Below are positions 10,552-19,679 of a DNA stretch of 64,000 nt, piece by piece. The translations under genes and the position numbers were made by a program. Location: NCBI GenBank assembly GCA_029844215.1, contig CM056732.1:16890001-16954000 (forward strand), written 5' to 3'. Positions within the stretch are counted from its first letter, which is position 1; every line of letters begins with the position of its first letter. Below the pieces are notes generated by a model, which was given only the letters and a program-made list of their open reading frames with translations, was not told the origin of the DNA and searched no databases. This stretch comes from Przewalskia tangutica (lineage: Eukaryota > Streptophyta > Magnoliopsida > Solanales > Solanaceae).

Positions 10552-13500
10552 TGTCACGACCCGATCCGACGGGCAGCGACCCGACGTCCTAATTGGACAC
10601 CATTACTGACTTGTCACACTTAATTCAATCGACGCCAAGATCAATAAAAAAATTCGGCAGCATAACGATGCATCTATAACATATGCCCAAAGTATGCAAG
10701 CCGACAAGACTACCTTACATAAGGGTGTACATGTCTCCTATGGAGTCACAACTAACCAACATGTCATAACAGGCTAGCCGACAAAGCTGCCACCAAATGG
10801 TATCACATGTACGCGGGAACACCTCAACACAGTATATAACATCATGACTAACCAAAACAGGTTTACATATGTTCAACCCACAACCGCTTCTGCACTTGCG
10901 AGTACAATAATGACATATGAACGAACGTAGGTCCAAGATTAATGATCTGTACCAAACTGACTAAGCTCTGAATCAATGCAGCCCTCCCAAATAGCTGAGT
11001 GGAAACTCTAGAATGGCGGATCACCAACCTGAGAACCTGTACCTGCGGGCATGAAACGCAGCCCCCCCGAGAAAAGAAATGGGTCAGTACGAAATAATGT
11101 ACTGAGTATGTAAAATATGTAATACTGAAAAAAAGATCATAAGTGGCCAATAGATAACAAGAGGCATGTAAGATTATCATGTACCAATCCCAATTGTACC
11201 ATGGAAGACAGAGAATCAACTGTGCCTTACCAAAATGAGAGTCGACTGCGCCTTATGAAATGAGAGTCAATGTGCCTTATTAAATGAGAATCAAGTATAC
11301 CTTTCAAAAATGGGATCACCTGCGTCATTTTAAAAGGGGAATTCTACTGTACCTTTTCAAAGTATGAAAATCATGTCAAAATCAGGGACGTTCTCACATG
11401 ATCTCCACTATACCATTTTCACAATAAGATTTATGTTGTAATCATGGACATTCTCACATGATCCAACTTACACAAGTTTCACAATAAGATTTATGTTGTA
11501 ATCATGGGCATTCTCACATGATCCAACTTACACAAGTTTCACAATAAGATTTATGTTGTAATCATGGACATTCTCACATGATCCGACTACACAATTTTCG
11601 CAATAATCATGGACATACTCACATGATTCCCATATAATATATAAGTCGTAATCATGGACATTCTCACATGATTTCCATAATATTTTAAGTCTTAATCATG
11701 GACATTATCACATGATTTCCGTATAATATATAAGTCTTAATCATGGACATTCTCACATGATTTTCGTATTATCCCCGGGTAGGTACATGCAACGTGTCCC
11801 GACCCACCATGGGAGTCGGTGTAACAATGCAATCATATGACATTTTAAACCATTTTCTGACTTCCCATAAAGTCATTATAACAACTTTCATTTTAGAGAA
11901 CTAAGGCACTACCACATCTTTCTTTTAAAAAGAATCATTTCATGTAATACACCCTAAGATACTAACACCCGTAGTGTCAAGACACTTCTTCTTTCAAAAT
12001 CAAGTAACATATACATATAAAATCATGTCACTCTCCTCCTTAAATCAAGTAATTCCTTTCATATACTATAATGAATCTGATTTACGATAACAGATCATAA
12101 TTGCCTAGTTAAACTATTACAAGCCGTTAGTAGTTTATATCTTTTATAACAATCTTATCAAATCAGCCGTGATCTAGAAATGTAAAATCATTTTTCTTAT
12201 CTTAGTTTCTATGCAGATGGAAGTCTAATCATTTCAATATAGTTGATTGTCGATACATTATTCATGTAATGCTGCAATGGGTTATTTTAACATGTTTATT
12301 AAAAATATACCTTCTGATTTATTAAACCAGCTCCAGCGTTTAATACTTATTGATTACTTTGGATTTGCAGAGTCAAATTGGCTTCAGTGCTTACTAAAGA
12401 CTCTCAGGAATACCAACCTCCTTCCTATGTGCCTTGATAAGGACTTAGGAATTACTTTAGACATGCTTTTAGCAAAGAATCAATAATATAAATACTCCTT
12501 AACTTCTAAGAGTATAATAACTTATGGAATAACATCACAGTTATCTTCATACACAAAACATGTCAAAAGAAAGAAGGAGTTGTCTTAACATACCTTTTAG
12601 TCGAACTAGCCAACTCAATATCAAGATATGTCTCGTCTCGTACGTCAATCTATAATAAAGGGTAAGACGCCCGTTAATTCTACGATTTCTAGCGTAAGTT
12701 GTATCGAAAGACGACTTCCTTTTCTTTAGAAATTCGAGCAACACTTCTAAATACCAATAACCAACCACCATTCCAAGGTATAACCAAAACAATCTCAAAT
12801 ACTCCTTTTACGCCATAGTGTACATTCCTTCTCTTTTACACTTATACAATTCAACAACTTCAATAACCAAGGCGATTAAGTCCTATAGTTAGCATAGAAC
12901 ACCTTTTTCCATTTTAATCCTTTTAGGACATGTATTAGTGATTACCATAATGTGTATGTATATGCATAACTCATATTTCCGTCACCATAATTTTACCAAA
13001 ACAGCCCCTTAAATTACAATACAACATGTCCACTAATTTCCATACAAATTTGGCCAATAACATTACCAATTCCATATTTTTTTTCTTAACTTCTTATAAT
13101 ACAATTCATGTTCCAATAATTCCTTATGAACACTATAACCTAATTATCAAGGTTTCATCTTCAATTTCCACATGCAATTTGTGATAATGATAACAACACG
13201 ACCATTGAACACAACAACTCCAAAATTGATAGAATTAGCTTCAAAATCGGTCCAACACATTTCAACAATCACATGCATGTTTTAATTCTAATTTTCCCTT
13301 AATCTAATTTTATATTTTAACACAAGTTTATTTCCTTAATCTATAACAACATGCAACTACAATTATAGCATAGAAAGAAGAATTTTCATACCTTAATTTA
13401 ACTCCAAAAACATATCCCGATCTTTAGCCACTGTTTTGTCAGCTGAACTTGTAACATCCATAATTCTCTACTCAAATGTCCTATCGACGGGCAGTTTATT

Positions 13501-14365
13501 TCGTTGGAAACTAGATTCGACGAACTTCATCTTAGGCTTTTGAAACACCTAAAAACTCCTAATATACTAGGATATGTACCCCTCCAAATTTGACTAAAAA
13601 TCTGTCAGCAAATCCCGATTTCTGCCCAAATTTTCCCTAATTTTTGACTTCTAATTCTTTACTTCTTCAACTCTAATTCCACATGCAACCATTCAATAAT
13701 GTTAACCCATCTTTTATACACATTTTTCCTTCAAAAACTTGTCTCAAACATCTATGTTTTTGAGCTTGAAGGTCACGACCAGAGGGCTGATTTTGCTGCC
13801 CATTGTTTTTCGATTTTTGCCCACAATTTGGGTATTGTTTTTTTATTTCAAATTTTTGGTGAACAATGTAGTGTAAGGAGGGTAAAATAACTATAATTTT
13901 GCTATGTGGAGGGAGCAAGAAATCGTTAGAGAGAGGGAGATGAAGGGAGTTAGAGAGATTTGTGTCTTAAGTGTTGAAGACAAATGTGCTAGGGTAATAT
14001 TAAAAAAATTCAGATTTCCAATAATACTCTTTGGTCCCCCTACATGTTACACTTTGCCCCTTTAATTGTTTATTTAAACTAAATAAATCTCCCAAGTAAT
14101 AAATCTTAACTCTCATGTCCTTTAGTTCCCGAGAATTCCAATATGTCTAGCTTTCTCGTTGTCGTAACTTATATACATTACTAATCCATAACGGGATACG
14201 TATATTTATATATATCCAACTATCATTAGAGAACTTTCCGACGTCACACTTGTCGTTGCCTAAATTATTACGCATTAACATGTAAGAATATACTTAAATT
14301 CAAAAATTTGAATCTTAATCCTTAATGACGTTCTTAATTATTGTCTTAACTTACGAGGTGTAACA
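10552..14365 (-). repeat. 5' LTR (in element orientation) of the deletion derivative, 3.81 kb
   Basis: Starts TGTCACGACCCG and ends GAGGTGTAACA as written, both intact. It carries the same tandem block as its partner (11390-11770) with one additional 60-bp unit (three rather than two AAGATTTATGTTGTAATC units). No genes. Confidence 0.88.
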
Positions 14366-15261
14366 GTGTGGAATGCACGTCTCGGTCATCCAGGGCCATA
14401 TGTTTTGTTCTCTTTAGCTAAAAATAATTTTATTTCTTGTAAGGGTACGGGTAGTACTCCGAATTGTCAAGCTTGCTCTTTAGGAAAAATTGTTAAGTTG
14501 TCATTGTAGACTCTAATAATCATACTTCAATGTCATTTGATATTATTCATAGTGATCTATGGATGTCTCCTGTTCTTAGTTCTTTGAGTCATCGATATTA
14601 CGTTTTGTTTTCGGATGATTATTCTAAATTTTTATGGACGTTTCCAATAGCGAAAAAATCTCAAGTTTTTTTCATCTTTCTAAAATTTAGAGCATTTATT
14701 CGAACCCAATTCGAACGGAAAATAAAAAATATTCAATGTGATAATGGCAAGAATATGATAATGGGATGTTTCGAGAATTTTGTGTTAATAATGCGATCAA
14801 TTTTCGGTTTTCTTGTCCTCATACCTCTTCACAAAATGGGAAAGCATAACGCAAAATTTGTATCATTAATAACATTGTCCGCACTTTATTAATTCATGCA
14901 TTAGGACCCTCGACCTTTTGACATCATGCTCTATAAATGACTACATATCTTCTTAACATTCTTTCTTCCAAATGTTTGACATACTCGCCCCCTCTTCAAA
15001 TTTTATATAATAAGACTCCTTTATATTCACATCTTAGGGTTTTTGGGTGCTTATGTTATCCGTTATTTCCGTCAACCACAATTAACAAACTTCAAGTTCG
15101 TTCTACTCCGTGTGTGTTTCTGAGTTATCAGTCTAATCATTGTGGTTACAAGTGTTTTGATTTATTGTCTAATAAAATCATCATTAGTCGTCATGTTTTG
15201 TTTGATGAGTCCCAATTTCCATTTGCTAAAGTTAGTAATCACGTGTCTAGTTCGTATGATT
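14366..15261 (+). pseudogene. copia integrase, third copy and C-terminal region
   Basis: Resumes the copia element after the gypsy insertion with NARLGHPG and CQACSLGK in broken frames, then HSDLWMSP, DDYSKFLWTFPIAKK and the QCDNGK core motif (14530-14892). After a frameshift, 14937-15260 carries the conserved copia integrase C-terminus: LRVFGCLCYPLFPST, RSTPCVFLSYQSNHCGYKC and ISRHVLFDESQFPFA. In intact elements reverse transcriptase would follow; here homology ends at about 15261. Confidence 0.85.
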
Positions 15262-15655
15262 ATCGCGCAAAAATTGAAAAACATTACGTGAAAATCATAA
15301 ATTTCTCCAAAAACCCATAAATGTCGATCAAAAATCATAACATTTCGCCGGAAAATCATAAAATTATGCTCGAAAATCATCAAATATCACGCGAAAATGA
15401 AAAGCTTTCATTAGAAAAATGGATTTTTCGCGCGGAAGTTTGTAATTTTCGCATGATTTTTTTCAATTTTTATGCGAACACCATAAAGTTCGTGTGAAAT
15501 TTATGGTTTTCACGTGATATTTTCCAATTTTTGTGTGATAGTTTGAAAATCCGCGCATAATTGCAAAATATCACGTGAAAATCATAAAAATCTGCACGAA
15601 AATCATAAATTTCACACCAAAATCATAAAATATCGCCGGAAAATAGCAAGCTTTT
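15262..15655. repeat. Degenerate short repeat, CGTGAAAATCATAAA-like units in both orientations
   Basis: About 390 bp built from some 15-18 diverged units of roughly 20-24 bp around the core GAAAATCATAAA, often followed by TTTC and CGC/CAC. Units in the first and last thirds run forward and several in the middle (15430-15530) run inverted (TTTATGGTTTTCACGTG), so the block can fold back. The copia homology stops exactly where this begins. Class unknown. Confidence 0.7.
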
Positions 15656-16177
15656 ATAAGGTTGGTCAATGGTTGTGCCTCAATGGCTTTATTTCGTGAT
15701 AATTCTTGATCAACCTTCTTTATTTCCTGATAGCTCATGGAGTTGGTGAATGTTCAGTGTTACTCTTTTAATTAAAACATGATGAATAAACAAGAAACCA
15801 AATGGAGTAATTAAGCTGGCTCTCCCCGCTTGTATTAGTTTTTCTGTTGATCTCAATGTGCTGAATTTGTGCAAAGTAATTTTCAACTTTATCTTTCTTA
15901 TTTAGTAAAGATACATATAATTGTGAATTGGAAATCTTTGTTGGACTAAATAGTAGTGTTCTACTCAAATTAATATTTGGGTGTTCTTAGTACGAAAATA
16001 AGTTGACTAATTTACCCTTGTGCAAACCATTTCGACGGAAGACCAACTCTTTTGTTTTAAAGAAATTCTTTGAGTTCTGAATAAATAAATGACAACTATT
16101 TTTTGTGGACTTCAAATACTTTTAGAAAATTTAAATTATTTAAGCATGCTATAAAATCTGAAGGTCAACCTATTTTA
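15656..16177. other. Spacer; holds a fragment similar to 18260-18350
   Basis: 15664-15760 resembles 18263-18350 (GGTTGTGC, GGCTTTATT, CGTGAT and TGATCAA blocks in the same order). The rest is AT-rich with no gene. Confidence 0.4.
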
Positions 16178-16570
16178 CAGAGGTGTCAGATGGGCGGGCT
16201 ATAATAAATTGAGTTAATAAATGAGTGGGTTATTGATCCGCCTAAAAGTTATTTAGGCTGAAACGAATTGAACTGAAATGGGCTAAACTGTGGGTCATAA
16301 CTCAACCCGTCCAATTCTTACTAATTTAATTGATATATGTGTTCTTTTATAATATTTTAGGAACTTATAAACTTATTATTTTTCTTTATTATGGTTATAT
16401 ATAACATATCAAATAAAAGAAAACTGACAAGATTTTTCATTAGTTAATTTGGACTACATATCTGCCCAACTTTTGATGGGCTGAGCTAATAGATGGGTTG
16501 GTTAATAACCCGCTCAAACGTGAACGGGTTGGATGAGTTATATTTTCATGGACTAATTTTGTCACCTCTA
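16178..16570. mobile_element. Non-autonomous hAT-like MITE (about 390 bp)
   Basis: Ends CAGAGGTGTCA (left) and TTGTCACCTCTA (right) are imperfect terminal inverted repeats. The interior holds the GGGCGGGCTATAATAAATTG and GTGGGTCATAACTCAACCCG segments that I recognise as a widespread dicot repeat. A clean 8-bp target duplication was not found. No coding sequence. Confidence 0.6.
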
Positions 16571-16587
16571 ATTGTGAGGACCACTCT

Positions 16588-16660
16588 TTATACTCCCTTC
16601 ATCCTAATTTATAAGACAGTGTCTGAATGAGCATAGAGTTTAAAAAAGAAAGTAAGATTT
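16588..16660. repeat. Stowaway-like MITE end fragment
   Basis: TACTCCCTTCATCCTAATTT resembles the Tc1/mariner Stowaway terminus (CTCCCTCCGTCCCAATTTA). No matching right end was found nearby, so it is a fragment at best. Confidence 0.4.
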
Positions 16661-17193
16661 ATATTTAAACTTATGAGAAAACAAATTCACTATTGTCAAA
16701 AATCTTTCCTTCTTTTTTAGTAAGGGTGTCAGCGGCAAGTATGAGGGGACACTCCCCATCATAGAGAAAGTAGGACAAGTTGCCTAAAAACTTCAGCTTC
16801 TTTCCAAGCAAAAGATCTATCATGTCTTCCATGTGGGGGGTGTCTAAGACATACCATCCAGACATGGAAGCCCTACGAGAGGCGTTCCCAAGAGGCCACT
16901 GGAAAGGATGACGACTTAGATGTGATTATAAATTATCTCATTAAATGATAAAATGAGAAAATTAATATAAAATTGGTGCACCATATTACTCCGTAAATTT
17001 ATCTAAGCAACATAGTCCTCGCACAAGAGAATAATTGTTTTTGCATCACAAAGCCTGATATTTAGGTAAATCAAACACGGAAACAAATGACAAATCAACC
17101 TTTAACTATTCAAGACACACTTTTATAAGTTTTGTTAAAGCAACCAAGAAAATTTATTGATCAAACATGAAATTGAAGAACATTAATCTAGTT
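16661..17193. other. 3' flank of the peptide gene, no gene recognised
   Basis: A 64-residue minus-strand frame (16671-16865) has no recognisable motif and no supporting signals. The rest is AT-rich non-coding DNA. Confidence 0.35.
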
Positions 17194-17502
17194 TCATGGA
17201 AGAACATTATTAGCATGCGAGTTGGAACTTGGTTTATAACTATTGTGAACCAATGGAAGATTAGCAGGTACATCGAACGGGGGTGTATCGGGTCTATCGG
17301 GATTGGGCCCTGATGGTGGCACTGGACCTCTTGGTAACATTGGCAGATATGGAGCTTCATCTCCATTATTTCCACTTGCTTTTTGTGAGCCTACTTTGAA
17401 TGTTAGCCTTGCACTGTTTGCAAGATTAGCTGATAATAAGAACAGTGTAAGCAGCAGCGTCAACACAAACATGAGATTGGATTTTTCCTTAGTGACAGAC
17501 AT
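17194..17502 (-). CDS. Small secreted peptide precursor with an IDA-like proline motif, 102 aa
   Basis: Residues 1-12 are a basic N-terminus, 13-30 a hydrophobic core (VLTLLLTLFLLSANLANS), so a classic signal peptide with likely cleavage after ANSA or ANS. The mature part is hydrophilic and Pro-rich. Around residues 53-67 it reads MLPRGPVPPSGPNPD, close to the core of IDA/IDL peptides (LPKG.PIPPS.PS..HN), which are processed and sensed by leucine-rich-repeat receptor kinases in abscission and root development. Unlike IDA, about 35 residues follow the motif (PPFDVPANLPLVHNSYKP...), so it may be another Pro-rich signalling family. The start is chosen because the signal peptide follows it directly and a TATA box lies about 100 bp upstream. 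It is intact and intronless. Confidence 0.68.
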   Translation of the reverse strand: MSVTKEKSNLMFVLTLLLTLFLLSANLANSARLTFKVGSQKASGNNGDEAPYLPMLPRGPVPPSGPNPDRPDTPPFDVPANLPLVHNSYKPSSNSHANNVLP

Positions 17503-17599
17503 GTTACTGAGTAGAATATTTGTGAAAGATTTTGAGAAATTGTTTTACTTCTTTTTGGAGTGATTTCTTGGTTGGTTTGAAGGCTCATTCCATTTTCGT

Positions 17600-17608
17600 T
17601 ATTTATAG
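17600..17608 (-). promoter_or_regulatory. TATA box of the secreted-peptide gene
   Basis: The minus strand reads CTATAAATA about 100 bp upstream of the ATG at 17502, which would place transcription start near 17570 and give a 5' leader of roughly 70 bases. Confidence 0.6.
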
Positions 17609-17726
17609 ATGTAAACTACTGCATCTGAATAGATTGGAATTTAGTACTGATAAAATATTTTGCTCAAAATACTTTGTTCTATTAGGTAAGAATATATACA
17701 TCTTTACATTAACTAGGAAGAATATA

Positions 17727-18030
17727 GAATAATCCTAAGAATATTCCTATACATTAAACTACTTACCATATAATATGAGATACTACATTAATATAAGATA
17801 CTACACAATATTACTATAATAATGGTATTAACTCTAGAATACCATTATTATAGTAATATTGTGTAGTATCTTATATTAATGTAGTATCCCATATTATATG
17901 GTAAGTAATTTAATGTATAGGAATATTCTTAGGATTATTCCTATACATTAAAATACTTACCATATAATATAGGATACTACATTAATATAAAATACTACAT
18001 AATATTACTATAATAATGGTATTAACTTTA
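17727..18030. repeat. Long fold-back (inverted) repeat plus a third direct copy
   Basis: Left arm 17727-17829 and right arm 17838-17940 are about 103 bp each, separated by an 8-base loop (AACTCTAG). They match with only a few mismatches, for example GAATAATCCT against AGGATTATTC at the outer ends. The left-arm sequence then repeats again in direct orientation at about 17940-18027. Very AT-rich (TTACCATATAATAT, TACTACATTAATATAA). It is most likely a hairpin-type MITE. It begins about 225 bp upstream of the peptide gene's start codon. Confidence 0.85.
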
Positions 18031-18154
18031 AAATATTCTATTCTAAAATATTCTAACAAGTACTGGTACATCGGTTTGTCCACGAATAAGACAAATACAA
18101 GTATCAAAACTAACCTCTTAAATGAGTAGTAAACTGAAGAAGTAGCAAAGTTAA

Positions 18155-18310
18155 ATTTGGATTTTGTGGGAACAAATCTTTAACAGTTGTTGGGATAATG
18201 TGATCACTAATGGACGTACAGCTAGATACTTCACTTTCGACAAATCCAATTCAATATCATCTTTGCTTAATGGTTGTGCTTCGAGGGCTTTATTGCGTGA
18301 TGACGCATGA
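18155..18310 (+). pseudogene. Unrecognised C-terminal exon fragment ending NGCASRALLRDDA
   Basis: A 51-codon open frame between stops carries WEQIFNSCWDN, NGRTARYFTFDKSNSISS and NGCASRALLRDDA. Its last 16 codons and the stop are mirrored at 15669-15712 (NGCASMALFRDNS then stop), with a TGA at the same alignment position. Keeping the frame and stop in two diverged copies suggests an old coding end, not chance. I do not recognise the family. No start codon or splice sites are evident. Confidence 0.35.
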
Positions 18311-18600
18311 TCAAAGCTTATTTTCTTTTTCCCTGAGGAAGTAGTGGTGGTGGCATCCAGGAGTGGGAAAATATAGGGGTGTTCATGCTATGCTATGATA
18401 ACGTATGACTTTGAAATTTCGGTTTAATAATTTCAGTTTTCCATTTTTAAAAATAATTTATCTGATATTCTTAAGTTTGATTTAGATTTGTAGTATCGGT
18501 AATCACAATTTGTTCAACTTTAAATTACATAGAATAGAGAATAAGATTTTGGCAATAGTAAAAACTCTTTCATGCTTGAAATGAATAAAAATTGTCTAGT
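18311..18600. other. Spacer before the Tat-type element
   Basis: AT-rich; no gene or repeat recognised. Its last five bases, CTAGT, are the left target duplication of the next element. Confidence 0.4.
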
Positions 18601-19276
18601 TGTTAACACTAAAAAATAATTCAAGTGTGTAGCCAACTTTACTGACAGTCGAACTATTCAGGAGCCGAATGTACTTCTAGCCCTCGACTACAAAAACTTC
18701 ATCGGCTACTAAGACATCTTAGCTGAAGTCGTTAGTTAGAGGTACGACTGGGACCCACTCATTTGCAGACGCATCAACGACCTAGTTAAAAGGGTTTCTA
18801 GACCCCAAAAAGCGGTAACGACCAACAACAGATGAAAGCAAGAGTCATTATCCGAGCAAAAGGAGTAGAGGGCGAGAAAATCGGCACCACCTCCCCCATA
18901 GTCGGTCGTTGGACTTAGTGGGTTACTTGATGGCTGACATGGGGGGCACGTTTGTACAATTTTTTCTTCTTTTTTGTACTATAAATACTCATTCTTTGTA
19001 CATATTTTTACACACGCAATCAAACAAACTAAAATTTATCTATCTTTATCTTTTATCCTTACGTTATATGTTTATCTTTATTGTATTCAACTATATTCAT
19101 ATTTTCTTACCTCTTAGTTCACTAGTACCACCGTCCTAACGCTTAATAGTTGGGGAACCTATTGCTGGAAATTAGAGTTTCGTTTCCAGCTCGAATCGCT
19201 TGAGTTAAGGAATCAATTTATCTCTCGATTCGATCAGCCGATACAACGGCAACAGGTAGAATTCGGGGCGAGAATA
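18601..19276 (+). repeat. 5' LTR of the Tat-type element
   Basis: Begins TGTTAACACT and ends GGGGCGAGAATA (ACA in the partner). Contains a TATA box CTATAAATA at 18979-18987. It aligns throughout with 36790-37469, including TTTGTACTATAAATACTC and CAGCCGATACAACGGCA. Confidence 0.88.
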
Positions 19277-19280
19277 AATT

Positions 19281-19299
19281 TGGCACGCCTAGTGGGACC
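19281..19299 (+). other. Primer-binding site of the Tat-type element
   Basis: TGGCACGCCTAGTGGGACC starts four bases after the LTR end. The form TGGCRCGCCNRGTGGGACC is common at this position in plant gypsy elements; I did not match it to a specific tRNA. Confidence 0.6.
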
Positions 19300-19679
19300 A
19301 CAGGTGAATTAATAGCGAAGTTTGATTCTCTAGGTCAGGATTATTCTTGGCGCATGCGCCTAAGGTCCAGTAAGAAAATGAACCTCGATTCCAGTCCACA
19401 TCCTAAATAAAATCCTCCCAGAAGGAACAACGAACCAACATCCTCCTCGGGTATGCCTACATCGGTTGATACCCCTCCATTTCCTCCATCAACCCAAGTA
19501 GTGGAAAACTCTCTGGTCAATCTGAAGGTCCAACCATAATGACCACATCTTTTATTATACAACATATCGACTTGGGCATCCACGACATTATGTACCACAT
19601 TTCTAAACAGTTGGCTGACATTGTGAAGTCGATGGTACATAATGAGGTTCAGCAAGCGAGGAAAATGGAGACCAATTGA

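Larger units (their letters stand above)
5714..14365 (-). mobile_element. Ty3/gypsy LTR retrotransposon, deletion derivative with giant LTRs and no genes
   Basis: Flanked by a perfect 5-bp target duplication GTGTG (5709-5713 and 14366-14370) inside the copia integrase. The two LTRs (5714-9504 and 10552-14365) are near-identical and start TGTCACG and end TGTCA or TGTAACA as written. The PBS and PPT positions show transcription runs on the minus strand. The interior is only 1047 bp and contains no gag or pol. It resembles the LTRs of the element at 51091-61853 (same terminal GTCACGACCCGACCCG and AGGTGTAACA, same PPT-side interior), so it is probably a coding-deleted relative, mobilised, if at all, with proteins supplied by another element. 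Confidence 0.9.
2459..15264 (+). mobile_element. Ty1/copia LTR retrotransposon, degenerate, triplicated integrase, split by a gypsy insertion, 3' part lost
   Basis: In order: a short LTR (2459-2682), a primer-binding site, copia gag (2821-3506), a protease-like Asp motif (about 3930), the gag-pre-integrase and integrase core (from 4000), two further tandem copies of the integrase segment, and the integrase C-terminal part (to 15261). Domain order PR-INT before RT identifies copia. No reverse transcriptase, RNase H or 3' LTR follows; homology stops at about 15261 at a degenerate repeat block. A gypsy element occupies 5714-14365. Multiple stops and frameshifts make it inactive. Confidence 0.85.

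Noticed and set aside
13699..13890. 63-aa plus-strand frame and 81-aa antisense frame near the LTR end (also at 8817-9062)
   Set aside because: Repeated in both LTRs of the deletion derivative, diverging without frame conservation.
16671..16865. 64-residue minus-strand frame
   Set aside because: No motif, signal peptide, promoter or neighbour supports it; length is within chance.
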